This document shows positions 16,440 through 24,484 of a DNA stretch of 38,815 nt, one piece after another. The position numbers were made by a program, and so were the translations under genes. A model generated the notes under the pieces. That model worked only from the letters and a program-made list of their open reading frames with translations. It was not told the DNA's origin and made no database searches. The DNA is taken from NCBI GenBank assembly GCA_938075195.1, contig CALJGK010000062.1, positions 1-38,815 on the forward strand, given 5' to 3'. The DNA is from an uncultured SAR86 cluster bacterium (GTDB lineage Bacteria; Pseudomonadota; Gammaproteobacteria; Magnimaribacterales; Magnimaribacteraceae). Position 1 is the first letter of the stretch. The number at the start of each line of letters is the position of its first letter.

Positions 16440-17894
16440 ATGAATCATATTGACGTTGTTGTAGTGGGGGCTGGAATCTCAGGCATAGGAGCTGCTTATA
16501 ATCTCAAAACACGCTGTCCCCAAAAAAGTTTTACCATTTTAGAAGGTCGATCAAATATAGGTGGCACTTGGGATTTATTTAAATATCCAGGTATCAGATC
16601 TGATTCTGATATGCACACAATGGGGTTTAAATTTAAGCCCTGGAGAAGCCCAAAAACAATCGCAGATGCCCCTTCTATCCTTAGCTATCTCAATGAAACA
16701 GTTGACGAGAATGATTTAAGAAAGAAGATTCAATTCAATAAAAAAGTTATTGCAGCCACTTGGTCGTCCATTGATGCCTTGTGGAATTTAAAAGTAGAAG
16801 ACCAAACAGATAATAGTATAGAAGAGACTACTTGTAATTTTTTGTACCTATGTGGAGGCTACTACAATTACGACGAAGGCTATACGCCTGAATTTAAAAA
16901 TGTTGAAGCCTTTGAAGGTCAAGTTATACATCCTCAAAAATGGCCAGAAGATTTAGACTATACAAACAAAGAGGTCATCGTTATAGGCAGTGGAGCGACC
17001 GCTGTAACTATTGTTCCGTCAATGGCTGAAAAGGTTAAACATATAACGATGCTACAAAGATCTCCCACCTATTATTTTGCTGCTCCAGATGAAGATAAAA
17101 TTGGTAATTTTATAAAGAAATTTACCAGTGATAGATTGGGTTATTTCTTAGTGAGATGGAAAAATATTCTTATGCAAAGAATCATGCTAAACAGACTCAG
17201 AAAGCATCCAGAAAAAACTAAAGAAATGTTAATCAATCATGTAAGGGAACATTTAGGTGAGGATTATGATGTAGATAAACACTTCACCCCTCGTTATATG
17301 CCTTGGGATCAGCGCCTATGCTTTGTGCCAAATGGTGATATGTTCCAGGCGATGAACAGCGGAAAAGCTACTGTTGTTACAGATACGATTAATGAATTTA
17401 CAAGCAAAGGTATTAAACTTGATTCTGGAGAAGAGCTTGAAGCAGACATCATAATTACTGCTACGGGTCTAAACATGAGGCTCCTCAATGGCATAGATAT
17501 AAAGATTGATAATGAAACTCTAGATATTTCACAAAAGACTCAATACAAAACAATGATGTTTAGCGATGTTCCAAATTTGATAGCAACTTTCGGATACACA
17601 ACTGCTTCTTGGACATTGGGAGCTGATCTTATTTCAGAATATGCTTGTAAGTTAATCAACTTATTAGACAAAAAAGATTGTGATTATTTTTGTCCTGAAA
17701 CGGGCGACGACGTAGTGGCTGAAACAGATTATTTAGATTTAAACTCAGGCTATATTGAAAGGGTTAAGCATCAACTGCCTAAGCAAGGATCAAGGGACCC
17801 ATGGATTAATAGTCAGAATTATCTAAGGGACATCACTCAGATTCGTTTTAAGAGCCTAGAGGATGATGATCTGAAATTTAAAAAGGCAGGTTAG
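16440..17894 (+). CDS. EthA-type flavin monooxygenase, probable Baeyer-Villiger monooxygenase
   Basis: Such enzymes use FAD, NADPH and O2 to insert oxygen next to a ketone, giving esters or lactones; some oxidise sulfur or nitrogen. I move the start from the track's TTG (16434) to the ATG at 16440, which has AGAAGGA 8 nt upstream. The FAD motif GAGISG is at residues 10-15. The type I BVMO fingerprint FEGQVIHPQKWP is at 158-169 and fits FxGxxxHxxxWP, with Trp-Pro rather than the Tyr/Phe of plain FMOs. The NADPH motif GSGATA is at 183-188. PGIRSDSDMHTMGFKF and LPKQGSRDPW resemble EthA-like enzymes. It converges on the next gene with a 4-nt gap. The natural ketone is unknown. Confidence 0.87.
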   Translation: MNHIDVVVVGAGISGIGAAYNLKTRCPQKSFTILEGRSNIGGTWDLFKYPGIRSDSDMHTMGFKFKPWRSPKTIADAPSILSYLNETVDENDLRKKIQFNKKVIAATWSSIDALWNLKVEDQTDNSIEETTCNFLYLCGGYYNYDEGYTPEFKNVEAFEGQVIHPQKWPEDLDYTNKEVIVIGSGATAVTIVPSMAEKVKHITMLQRSPTYYFAAPDEDKIGNFIKKFTSDRLGYFLVRWKNILMQRIMLNRLRKHPEKTKEMLINHVREHLGEDYDVDKHFTPRYMPWDQRLCFVPNGDMFQAMNSGKATVVTDTINEFTSKGIKLDSGEELEADIIITATGLNMRLLNGIDIKIDNETLDISQKTQYKTMMFSDVPNLIATFGYTTASWTLGADLISEYACKLINLLDKKDCDYFCPETGDDVVAETDYLDLNSGYIERVKHQLPKQGSRDPWINSQNYLRDITQIRFKSLEDDDLKFKKAG

Positions 17895-17898
17895 TTGT

Positions 17899-18558
17899 CT
17901 ATTGTTGATTTTCTTTAAAATCATCATAGTAGTAAAAGTTTACACCTTCTTTCGATCCCGAAAGATTAATCATGGCTCGAGCGAGAGTGCCTCCTTTTAT
18001 GCATCGATATCTTCTTAAGCTTCCCATCAAGAGTGGATTTAATAATAGTGGGTAAATTTTTTGCCCTATAAGCTCTGCAGTTCTTAGTTCATCTCTAGGT
18101 CCAATCAATAGGCCAGGTCTATGAATAGCAATGGAATCAAAATCCATAGCCGCAATCTTTTCTTCTATCACTCCCTTGGTTTTTATATAAAAATTTGACG
18201 CGGATGCATCAGATCCAACAGAAGTAATGATTGATATATTTTTCACTCCTTGGGTCTGAGCTTCTCTAGCAATTTCAAAACAATAATTAATATCGACTTT
18301 TTGAAAGGCTTCTTTAGACCCCGCTTTCTTAATTGTGGTCCCAAGACAAACGAATAAATCTTTTACGTCTGATAAAGCCTCATAAGGTAATTGAAGATTA
18401 TCAAAATCAATCTTTAAATATTCTAATAGAGGGTTTGTGCTTTCCTGATCATTCCTTACAAGAGCCCTAACAGGTTGGCCCGCTTCGATTAATTGAGATA
18501 CTAAAGATTTTCCTACTAACCCCGTTGAGCCCACAACCAGAGACTTACTTCTTAACAT
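17899..18558 (-). CDS. TIP30/HTATIP2-like NAD(P)-binding atypical SDR
   Basis: This 219-residue protein has the nucleotide-binding start SLVVGSTGLVGKSLVSQLIE (GxxGxxG) and a second conserved block SIITSVGSDASASNFYIKTKGVIEEKI, like the TIP30/HTATIP2 and NmrA-like atypical SDRs, with Tyr-x3-Lys in FYIKTKG. HRPGLLIGPR follows. No reaction is firmly known for the bacterial members. The ATG lies 3 nt after the stop of the acyl-CoA synthetase gene, which suggests translational coupling and a shared metabolic context. The C terminus is short and acidic (YYYDDFKENQQ). Confidence 0.8.
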   Translation of the reverse strand: MLRSKSLVVGSTGLVGKSLVSQLIEAGQPVRALVRNDQESTNPLLEYLKIDFDNLQLPYEALSDVKDLFVCLGTTIKKAGSKEAFQKVDINYCFEIAREAQTQGVKNISIITSVGSDASASNFYIKTKGVIEEKIAAMDFDSIAIHRPGLLIGPRDELRTAELIGQKIYPLLLNPLLMGSLRRYRCIKGGTLARAMINLSGSKEGVNFYYYDDFKENQQ

Positions 18559-18561
18559 CGC

Positions 18562-20097
18562 TTAAGGCCAATATTTATCTTTGAGCAATCTCTTATATAA
18601 TTTTCCGGTTGGGTGTCTAGGCAATTCCTCTTCAAAATCTATGCTTCTAGGACTTTTAATTGATGACATATTTTCTTTACAGTATGCAATCAGCTCAGCT
18701 TCTAGCGCAGGACCCGCTTCACTTAAATTAGCCGGTTGGACAACAGCCTTCACTTCCTCTCCCATTTCTTCATTGGGTACACCAAAAACTGCTACGTCTG
18801 CAACTTTAGGATGCATCACTAATAGATCTTCAGTTTCTTTAGGATAAATATTTACTCCTCCGGATATAATCATGAATGATTTTCTGTCTGTAAGGTAAAG
18901 GAAACCATCATCATCTAAGTAACCAACATCACCAAGCGAACTATATCCTTGCTCGGTCATAGCGCTTTTAGTCTTCTCTTCATCATTATGGTATTCAAAT
19001 GTTGTTGCGGTTTCACCTCCAAAATAGACTCCCCCTACTTCACCCATTGGCAGCTCAACACCCTCATCATCCAGAATATGCAGAGAACCAAATAAAGGTC
19101 TTCCCACGCTCCCTTTATGCTCCAACCATTCTTGAGAATTAATCATCGTAATGCCGTTATACTCCGTACCTGCATAATATTCATGAAGTATGGGACCCCA
19201 CCAATCTATCATCTGTTCTTTTACAGCAACCGGGCAAGGCGCTGCGGCATGTATAGCAACTTGATGACTAGATAAATCATATTGCGTTCTGATTGAAGGA
19301 TCCTCTTTTAAAAATCTTACAAACATAGTAGGTACCCATTGAGAATGAGTAACTTTATATTTTTCTATAGAAGATAAAGCTGTTTCTTCATCAAATTTTT
19401 CAAGAATAATTGACGTAGCGCCAGATGCTAAGAAACCCGTATTAAAATTTAGCGGTGCGGCGTGATAAAGAGGTGCAGGAGATAAATACACGCTATCCTC
19501 GCCTGCTCCGTATAACAAAAGCACTCTTCCAAGGCCTGGATCCTCATCTTCTATTTCATAAGGTAATGGTGTTAAAGGAAGCTCTCTTTTCACTCCTTTG
19601 GGTTTACCAGTAGTTCCTGACGAATAAAGCATGGATCCACCCTGACACTCGTCTTCAATAGCATCTGTGGGCATGTCCTGGATGGCCTCTTCATAAGACT
19701 CATAACCGGATGCAGTGCCATCAAGCATTAATTTGTCGACGCCATCAAGAGATGCATTAAGATCGTTGGCGGTCTGTTCTAAAAACTTTGAAGTAATAAG
19801 TACTTTAGCTTCACAGTCTTTGACTATGTACTCAACCTCTGAAGGTTGCAGTCTCCAGCTTATGGTTGTGTATCTTAATCCACTTCTCCAAGCCGCAAAA
19901 ACAATAGGGAAAAATAAATGATGGTTCTCCATCATAATTGCTATCGCATCGCCTGGTTTTAAACCTAAAGATCGAAATAAATGCGCACCTTGATTAGACA
20001 GCTCATTTAACTCTCCATGCGTAATCACTTTACCGCTGCCAGCCATAATTATTGCTGGTTTTTCAGGAAACTTTTTTCCATTCACTCCTGGATGCAT
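18562..20097 (-). CDS. AMP-forming acyl-CoA synthetase
   Basis: The enzyme belongs to the ANL adenylate-forming superfamily and activates a carboxylic acid with ATP and CoA. The 511-residue protein has the P-loop SMLYSSGTTGKPKGVKR (about 151-167), the adenine-binding YYAGTEYNG, the conserved Asp region GYSSLGDVGYLDDDGFLYLTDRKSFMI, and the C-terminal catalytic Lys in PRHPTGKLYKRLLKD. The start ATG at 20097 has a good SD, GGAGAAG. Chain length cannot be assigned; acids with polar groups are possible given the neighbours. It is divergent from the FabY-like gene and heads a two-gene unit with the TIP30-like protein. It could supply the CoA ester to the acyl-CoA dehydrogenase/kinase operon, by analogy with LvaE; that is inference. 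Confidence 0.92.
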   Translation of the reverse strand: MHPGVNGKKFPEKPAIIMAGSGKVITHGELNELSNQGAHLFRSLGLKPGDAIAIMMENHHLFFPIVFAAWRSGLRYTTISWRLQPSEVEYIVKDCEAKVLITSKFLEQTANDLNASLDGVDKLMLDGTASGYESYEEAIQDMPTDAIEDECQGGSMLYSSGTTGKPKGVKRELPLTPLPYEIEDEDPGLGRVLLLYGAGEDSVYLSPAPLYHAAPLNFNTGFLASGATSIILEKFDEETALSSIEKYKVTHSQWVPTMFVRFLKEDPSIRTQYDLSSHQVAIHAAAPCPVAVKEQMIDWWGPILHEYYAGTEYNGITMINSQEWLEHKGSVGRPLFGSLHILDDEGVELPMGEVGGVYFGGETATTFEYHNDEEKTKSAMTEQGYSSLGDVGYLDDDGFLYLTDRKSFMIISGGVNIYPKETEDLLVMHPKVADVAVFGVPNEEMGEEVKAVVQPANLSEAGPALEAELIAYCKENMSSIKSPRSIDFEEELPRHPTGKLYKRLLKDKYWP

Positions 20098-20182
20098 AAC
20101 TTCTCCATTGTTATAAACTTAAAAACTTTGTGAATATTGCCATACAATATAAAAATCTGTAAGAGTAAAATAATTAAATAGT

Positions 20183-21922
20183 ATGACTTCAAAATCTCTA
20201 GCATTAATAACTGGTTTCGGTGGAATAAATTCAGCCGGTAGGAGTTCTTCTTATCTGTCTTATAAAAATATGGTTTTTGATTCACTATCAAGTAAAGAGC
20301 AACTTGAAGTCCTTCAAGACTTAGCTGTTTTGCAAGGTAAAATAGAGCCGATCGGCAGGTCATGGGAGACTAGTTCTGGGGACACAATTGATTTAAAAAA
20401 ATACTTAATTGATAACAGTTCTAATATCAGATCTGACTCTATGGTTAGAAAATTAGATAGAGATCTTTATGACAAGGATGGTGTCATCCTTGACCAGATT
20501 GGGGCCAGTGCTGCCGGGCAATTACCTAAGGGCTTTGATCCTTCAAGTCTATATCCAGCTAGACAGCATCCAAAAGCACTACAAATGACTGTCTTTGGTA
20601 TGGGTGATGCACTTGGACAGCTTGGAATTGATTGGAAAAATATACAAGAGAAAATATCTCCAGATGAAGTGGCTGTTTTTAGTGGAGCAGCTATAGGTCA
20701 ATTAGATGGTTTTGGGTTTGGCGGCTTAATGCAGTCAAGATTAAAAGGCTCTAGAGCCAGTTCAAAAAATTTAGCTCTCGGTTTGGTTGAAATGTCAGCT
20801 GATTTTATTAATGCCTACATTTTGGGAAGTGTGGGAAGAACTGGACATGTAGTGGGGGCTTGTGCAACTTTTTTATACAACCTGCAAATGGGAAAAGAAG
20901 CAATAGAATCAGGCTCCGCAAGGTTCGTGGTTGTAGGTGGCGCTGAAGCCCCCATCACTCCTGAGATCGTTGATGGATTTTATGCGATGAGTGCGTTGTC
21001 TGACGACAAAAGAATGATGGAAATGCAAGCTCAACAAAATGAGAATCTGACTAATGGCCCTCATCAGGAAAGAGCTTGCAGACCCTTTGGTCAAAATGTT
21101 GGTATGGTTCTTGGTGAATCAGCCCAATTTGTAATCCTTATGGACGACGCCTTAGCTATAGAATTAGGTGCAGAAGTGTATGGATGCGTATCAGCCGTAT
21201 CTTCACATTCGGATGGTTTCAAAAGCTCTATTAGTGGACCTGGCGTCGGCAACTACATCACTATGGCTAAGTGTGTAGCTGAAGCAGAAAAAATTATAGG
21301 TTCCAAAAAACTTAGAACGAAAACTTTTGTGCACGCTCACGGAACTGGCACTCCTGCAAACAGAACTACAGAATCCCATATCCTGAATGAAGTAGCCAAG
21401 ACTTATGGTATCAAGTCATTACCAGTTACAGGGATTAAGTCCTACTTAGGTCATAGCATGGCACCGGCTTCAGGAGATCAATTGACGACTACATTGGGCA
21501 CCTGGGATAAAGGAATAATACCAGGAATACACTCAACTCACTCTGTGGCGGACGATGTTTATCAAGATAATTTAGACATTTTGTTGGATGACCAAATCCA
21601 AGAGAAAGACTTTTTTAGTGCTGCATTTTTAAACGCTAAAGGGTTTGGTGGAAATAATGCCTCTGCATTAATTTTATCTCCAGAAGAATCAATGAGTTTA
21701 TTGAACAAAAAGTATTCAGCTACCAAGATGAAGAATTATATTTCTGCAAATAAAGATGTCATTGCAAAAAGCATTAAACACAACAAGCAATGTCTCCGCG
21801 GAAATTATAATATTATCTATAAATTCAATGACAATGTTCTACAAGGGGAAGAAGATGTCATTATAGAAAAAGATAAGTTAAGTCTTAAAGGCTTTAAAAG
21901 ATCTATAAATTTAAAAAAATAA
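20183..21922 (+). CDS. FabY-like beta-ketoacyl-ACP synthase
   Basis: This is a condensing enzyme of the thiolase fold. The triad is visible: Cys227 in GHVVGACATF, His386 in HAHGTGTPANRTTE and His424 in SYLGHSMAPASGD. At 579 residues it is much longer than FabB/FabF (about 410) and begins ITGFGGINSAGRSSSYLSYKNM. That N-terminal segment and the long insertion resemble FabY of Pseudomonas aeruginosa, which starts fatty-acid synthesis by condensing acetyl-CoA with malonyl-ACP. I am confident of the KAS fold and fairly confident of the FabY-type subgroup. The SD is weak. It is the first gene of a rightward unit, 13 nt before the acyl-CoA dehydrogenase, an unusual pairing of a synthetic with a catabolic enzyme. 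Confidence 0.88.
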   Translation: MTSKSLALITGFGGINSAGRSSSYLSYKNMVFDSLSSKEQLEVLQDLAVLQGKIEPIGRSWETSSGDTIDLKKYLIDNSSNIRSDSMVRKLDRDLYDKDGVILDQIGASAAGQLPKGFDPSSLYPARQHPKALQMTVFGMGDALGQLGIDWKNIQEKISPDEVAVFSGAAIGQLDGFGFGGLMQSRLKGSRASSKNLALGLVEMSADFINAYILGSVGRTGHVVGACATFLYNLQMGKEAIESGSARFVVVGGAEAPITPEIVDGFYAMSALSDDKRMMEMQAQQNENLTNGPHQERACRPFGQNVGMVLGESAQFVILMDDALAIELGAEVYGCVSAVSSHSDGFKSSISGPGVGNYITMAKCVAEAEKIIGSKKLRTKTFVHAHGTGTPANRTTESHILNEVAKTYGIKSLPVTGIKSYLGHSMAPASGDQLTTTLGTWDKGIIPGIHSTHSVADDVYQDNLDILLDDQIQEKDFFSAAFLNAKGFGGNNASALILSPEESMSLLNKKYSATKMKNYISANKDVIAKSIKHNKQCLRGNYNIIYKFNDNVLQGEEDVIIEKDKLSLKGFKRSINLKK

Positions 21923-21935
21923 AAGTGGAAAGAAA

Positions 21936-23138
21936 ATGGAAAGAAATTGGAAAGAAGTAAGATCGGAAGTAAAACGATTTGTTGAAGAAGAAGTCTACCC
22001 AGCTGAGACTATATTGCAAAATGGTGGAGAAGAATCTAAGGATAAACTCTCTGAGCTCATGCAAAAAGCAAAAGATAATTCTCTTTGGGCTTTGGGTCAT
22101 CCTAAAGATATTGGTGGAGAAGGTATGCCTTTCATGGAATATGTATATATCAATGAAGTTGTCGGTAGATCATCCAGTGCAATGGTTGCGTTGGGCACTC
22201 ACTCTCTTCAAGACTCAATCATGTTGAGAGAATTTGCTCCAAAGAAATGGAGAGATGAGTACCTTGAACCCTTAGTGCAAGGTGAAATTTTTCCTAGCTT
22301 CGCTATGACAGAACCTGAAATTTCTAGTTCTGACCCAACACAATTACAAACTACAGCAGTGCTTGATGGTGACGAGTGGGTAATTAATGGAACGAAATGG
22401 TTTACAACTGGAGCAGCTAGAGCAGCTTATACAACTGTTATGTGTCGAACTGAGTTAGATGTTCCGAGTCACGGAGCGTTTAGCATGATAATTGTTCCGA
22501 CAGATAATCCTGGTTATAAAATTATAAGAGAAACACCCGTTTTGGGAATCAATGGAGGTCACTATGAAGTCAACTATGACAATGTCAGGGTTCCAAAAGA
22601 AAATCTCTTAGGACCTAGAGGACAAGGTTTCTTGATAGCACAAAGAAGATTAGGTCCGGGAAGAATATTTCACTGCATGAGATGGCTGGGACAGGCTCAA
22701 AGAGCCTTCGATCTAATGTGCGATAGACTTCATTCTAGAGAAACTTTTGGAACTCCCCTGGCAGAAAAACAATTACTACAAAAATTTGTTTTTGATAGTG
22801 CTTGCGAAATACAAGCTAGCAGACACCTTACTTTAGATGCCGCTAAGAGAATTGATCAAGGGGATGATGCGAGAATTGAAATAGGCATGATCAAGGTAGT
22901 AGGAGCTGAAATGGTCCATAACGTAATTGATCGAGCCATTCAGGTTCATGGAGCCAAAGGTCTGACTGATGATACTCCGCTTAGTCTGATGTATAGGCAT
23001 GCTAGAGAAGCAAGAATCTATGATGGTCCAGACGAGGTTCATGTTCAGTCAGTTGCAAAAAGGATACTAAAAAATTACCAAAACAACGGTGCAGGCTGGG
23101 ACTTTGGTGAAAGAGATGCAACTTTAGAATCTGAATAA
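21936..23138 (+). CDS. acyl-CoA dehydrogenase, ACAD10/11- or LvaC-like
   Basis: The protein (400 residues) has the ACAD order: helical N-terminal domain, beta domain with FAMTEPEISSSDPTQLQTTA and WVINGTKWFTTGAA, and C-terminal helices. Near the C terminus RIYDGPDEVHVQSVAKRIL (YDGPDEVH at 362-369) replaces the usual YEGT-x-x-IQ, so the position of the MCAD-type catalytic Glu is Asp363. This DGPDEVH form is what I recall from ACAD10/11 and related bacterial enzymes. In that route the enzyme acts on 4-phosphoacyl-CoA, removing phosphate to give an enoyl-CoA. The stop is immediately followed by the ATG of the kinase gene (zero gap). A GGAA-type SD precedes the start. Family is secure; the substrate is inferred from the neighbours. 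Confidence 0.9.
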   Translation: MERNWKEVRSEVKRFVEEEVYPAETILQNGGEESKDKLSELMQKAKDNSLWALGHPKDIGGEGMPFMEYVYINEVVGRSSSAMVALGTHSLQDSIMLREFAPKKWRDEYLEPLVQGEIFPSFAMTEPEISSSDPTQLQTTAVLDGDEWVINGTKWFTTGAARAAYTTVMCRTELDVPSHGAFSMIIVPTDNPGYKIIRETPVLGINGGHYEVNYDNVRVPKENLLGPRGQGFLIAQRRLGPGRIFHCMRWLGQAQRAFDLMCDRLHSRETFGTPLAEKQLLQKFVFDSACEIQASRHLTLDAAKRIDQGDDARIEIGMIKVVGAEMVHNVIDRAIQVHGAKGLTDDTPLSLMYRHAREARIYDGPDEVHVQSVAKRILKNYQNNGAGWDFGERDATLESE

Positions 23139-24122
23139 ATGACAGAAGAACTTTCAAAGGCTCTTCAAAATAAGCTTCTAGAAGTAAATATTGAAGGAAA
23201 AATATTAAATCTAGTACCTCTAACTGGAGGCGCTTCGAAAGAGATATGGAGATTTGAAGTTCAAACTAATCATGAGACAAATGAATACATTCTAAGAAAA
23301 GGTTCTGGAATTGAAGGTCCTTTAGCTATTAAGACTTCTGATGAAGCATTATTGCAGCAAGAGGTTAGAAAAATAAAAGCACCTGTTCCTGAAATTGTAG
23401 CGGTATCTTCTTTAAAAGAAGCATTAGGTGATAGCTATATTATGAAATTTGTTGAAGGAGAATCGATTCCAAGAAAAGTTTTAAGAGATGCTGAATTCAA
23501 AGATGCCCTGCCCTTATTAGCTTTTCAGTGCGGCGAAGCAATAGCAAAAATTCATGAAGTAGATGTTAGAAAGCTTGATTATTTACAAGAGAAAACTCCA
23601 ATTGATCAACTCAATGATCTTTATGCTACTTATGAATCTTTCAACCAACCCTCTCCAGTCTTCGAATACACTTATCTATGGCTAAAAGATCAAGATTTTG
23701 GCGATACGCAATCAAGTCTAGTTCATGGTGACTTCAGACTGGGTAATATCATAGTCTCTAATGAAGGATTAGAATCAATCATAGATTGGGAACTGGCCCA
23801 TATAGGCAATCCATTTCAAGACTTAGGTTGGATTTGCGGCAATTCTTGGAGATTTGGTCAAAATGAAAAAGTGGTAGGAGGTTTTGGAGAGTTAGAAGAC
23901 TTATTGAGGGGTTATAACTCAATCAGTCAGTTTCAAGTAGACGAAGATTTGGTAAGAACATGGCAAGTTTTTGGCACTTTTAGATGGGGTGTCATTTGTC
24001 TCATACAAGCCTCTGCGCATTTAAATGGTTCAGTTAATTCAGTTGAAAAAGCCGCAATCGGCAGAAGAGTTTCTGAAACCGAACTTGATATAGTAGATCT
24101 TCTATTCCTTGGAGGTAAATAA
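23139..24122 (+). CDS. APH-fold kinase, probable 4-hydroxyacyl-CoA kinase (LvaA-/ACAD11-N-terminal-like)
   Basis: This 327-residue protein has the aminoglycoside-phosphotransferase/choline-kinase fold: a nucleotide loop at LTGGASKEIWRFE (28-40), the catalytic loop LVHGDFRLGN (194-203, with His196, Asp198 and Asn203) and the metal-binding IDWELAHIGNP (215-225, Asp216). It is placed directly after an ACAD10/11-like dehydrogenase and directly before a DUF6285-like gene. In animals the same kinase and dehydrogenase domains are fused in ACAD10/11, and in Pseudomonas putida LvaA, with LvaB, phosphorylates 4-hydroxyvaleryl-CoA. I therefore propose phosphorylation of a hydroxyacyl-CoA rather than an antibiotic. 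The next gene overlaps its stop by 1 nt. Confidence 0.85.
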   Translation: MTEELSKALQNKLLEVNIEGKILNLVPLTGGASKEIWRFEVQTNHETNEYILRKGSGIEGPLAIKTSDEALLQQEVRKIKAPVPEIVAVSSLKEALGDSYIMKFVEGESIPRKVLRDAEFKDALPLLAFQCGEAIAKIHEVDVRKLDYLQEKTPIDQLNDLYATYESFNQPSPVFEYTYLWLKDQDFGDTQSSLVHGDFRLGNIIVSNEGLESIIDWELAHIGNPFQDLGWICGNSWRFGQNEKVVGGFGELEDLLRGYNSISQFQVDEDLVRTWQVFGTFRWGVICLIQASAHLNGSVNSVEKAAIGRRVSETELDIVDLLFLGGK

Positions 24123-24484
24123 TGATTTTTGATAAACCTACTAGTGTTGATTTACTTGCAGCAATAAGCCACTTTCTAGATACAAAAATTAAATCTGAAG
24201 TACCACCTCATTTAGCTTTCAAATTAAGAATTGTAAAAAATGTTTTGAATATAGTGATCCGAGAAATAGAAAAAGGAGAAGAGCTTTCTAATGAAGTTAT
24301 CAGTCTATTACAAAGCTTAATGGAGTCAGATACGCCAAGTATTGAAACATTGGCTTTGCTGATAAAAGATAAAAAAATTGATCTAGAAGATCAGAATTTA
24401 AAAGACCTACTTGTTACTTTATCTAAGAATAAAATTGCAGTTGATAATCCAAATTATTCAACTTTCAAGAAGCTAATCAAGTGA
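24122..24484 (+). CDS. DUF6285-like small protein, probable LvaB-type partner of the kinase
   Basis: The 120-residue protein begins FDKPTSVDLLAAISHFLDTKI and continues PPHLAFKLRIVKNVLNIVIREIEKG, a pattern (PT-x-x-ELL-x-A...F, then LAF-x-x-RVA-x-N-x-L-x-I-x-x-RE) that I recognise as the DUF6285 family that accompanies these kinases. LvaB of Pseudomonas is a small protein of this kind that is needed for LvaA activity; its biochemical role is not well defined. The ATG overlaps the kinase stop (TAATG) with GGAGGT 5 nt before it, the best SD in the operon, which argues for tight stoichiometric expression. Its last 12 nt overlap the 3' end of the convergent SDR gene. DUF assignment is from memory of the pattern. 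Confidence 0.78.
   Translation: MIFDKPTSVDLLAAISHFLDTKIKSEVPPHLAFKLRIVKNVLNIVIREIEKGEELSNEVISLLQSLMESDTPSIETLALLIKDKKIDLEDQNLKDLLVTLSKNKIAVDNPNYSTFKKLIK

Noticed and set aside
20082-20363. 93-residue minus-strand ORF over the divergent gap before the FabY-like gene
   Set aside because: It overlaps the conserved N terminus of the ketoacyl synthase and the divergent promoter region, lacks an SD and reads as random AT-rich sequence.
23139-24122. APH domain read as an aminoglycoside resistance gene
   Set aside because: The context (acyl-CoA dehydrogenase before it, DUF6285-like gene after it) and resemblance to LvaA/ACAD11 point to acyl-CoA metabolism. No mobile element or resistance neighbour is present.
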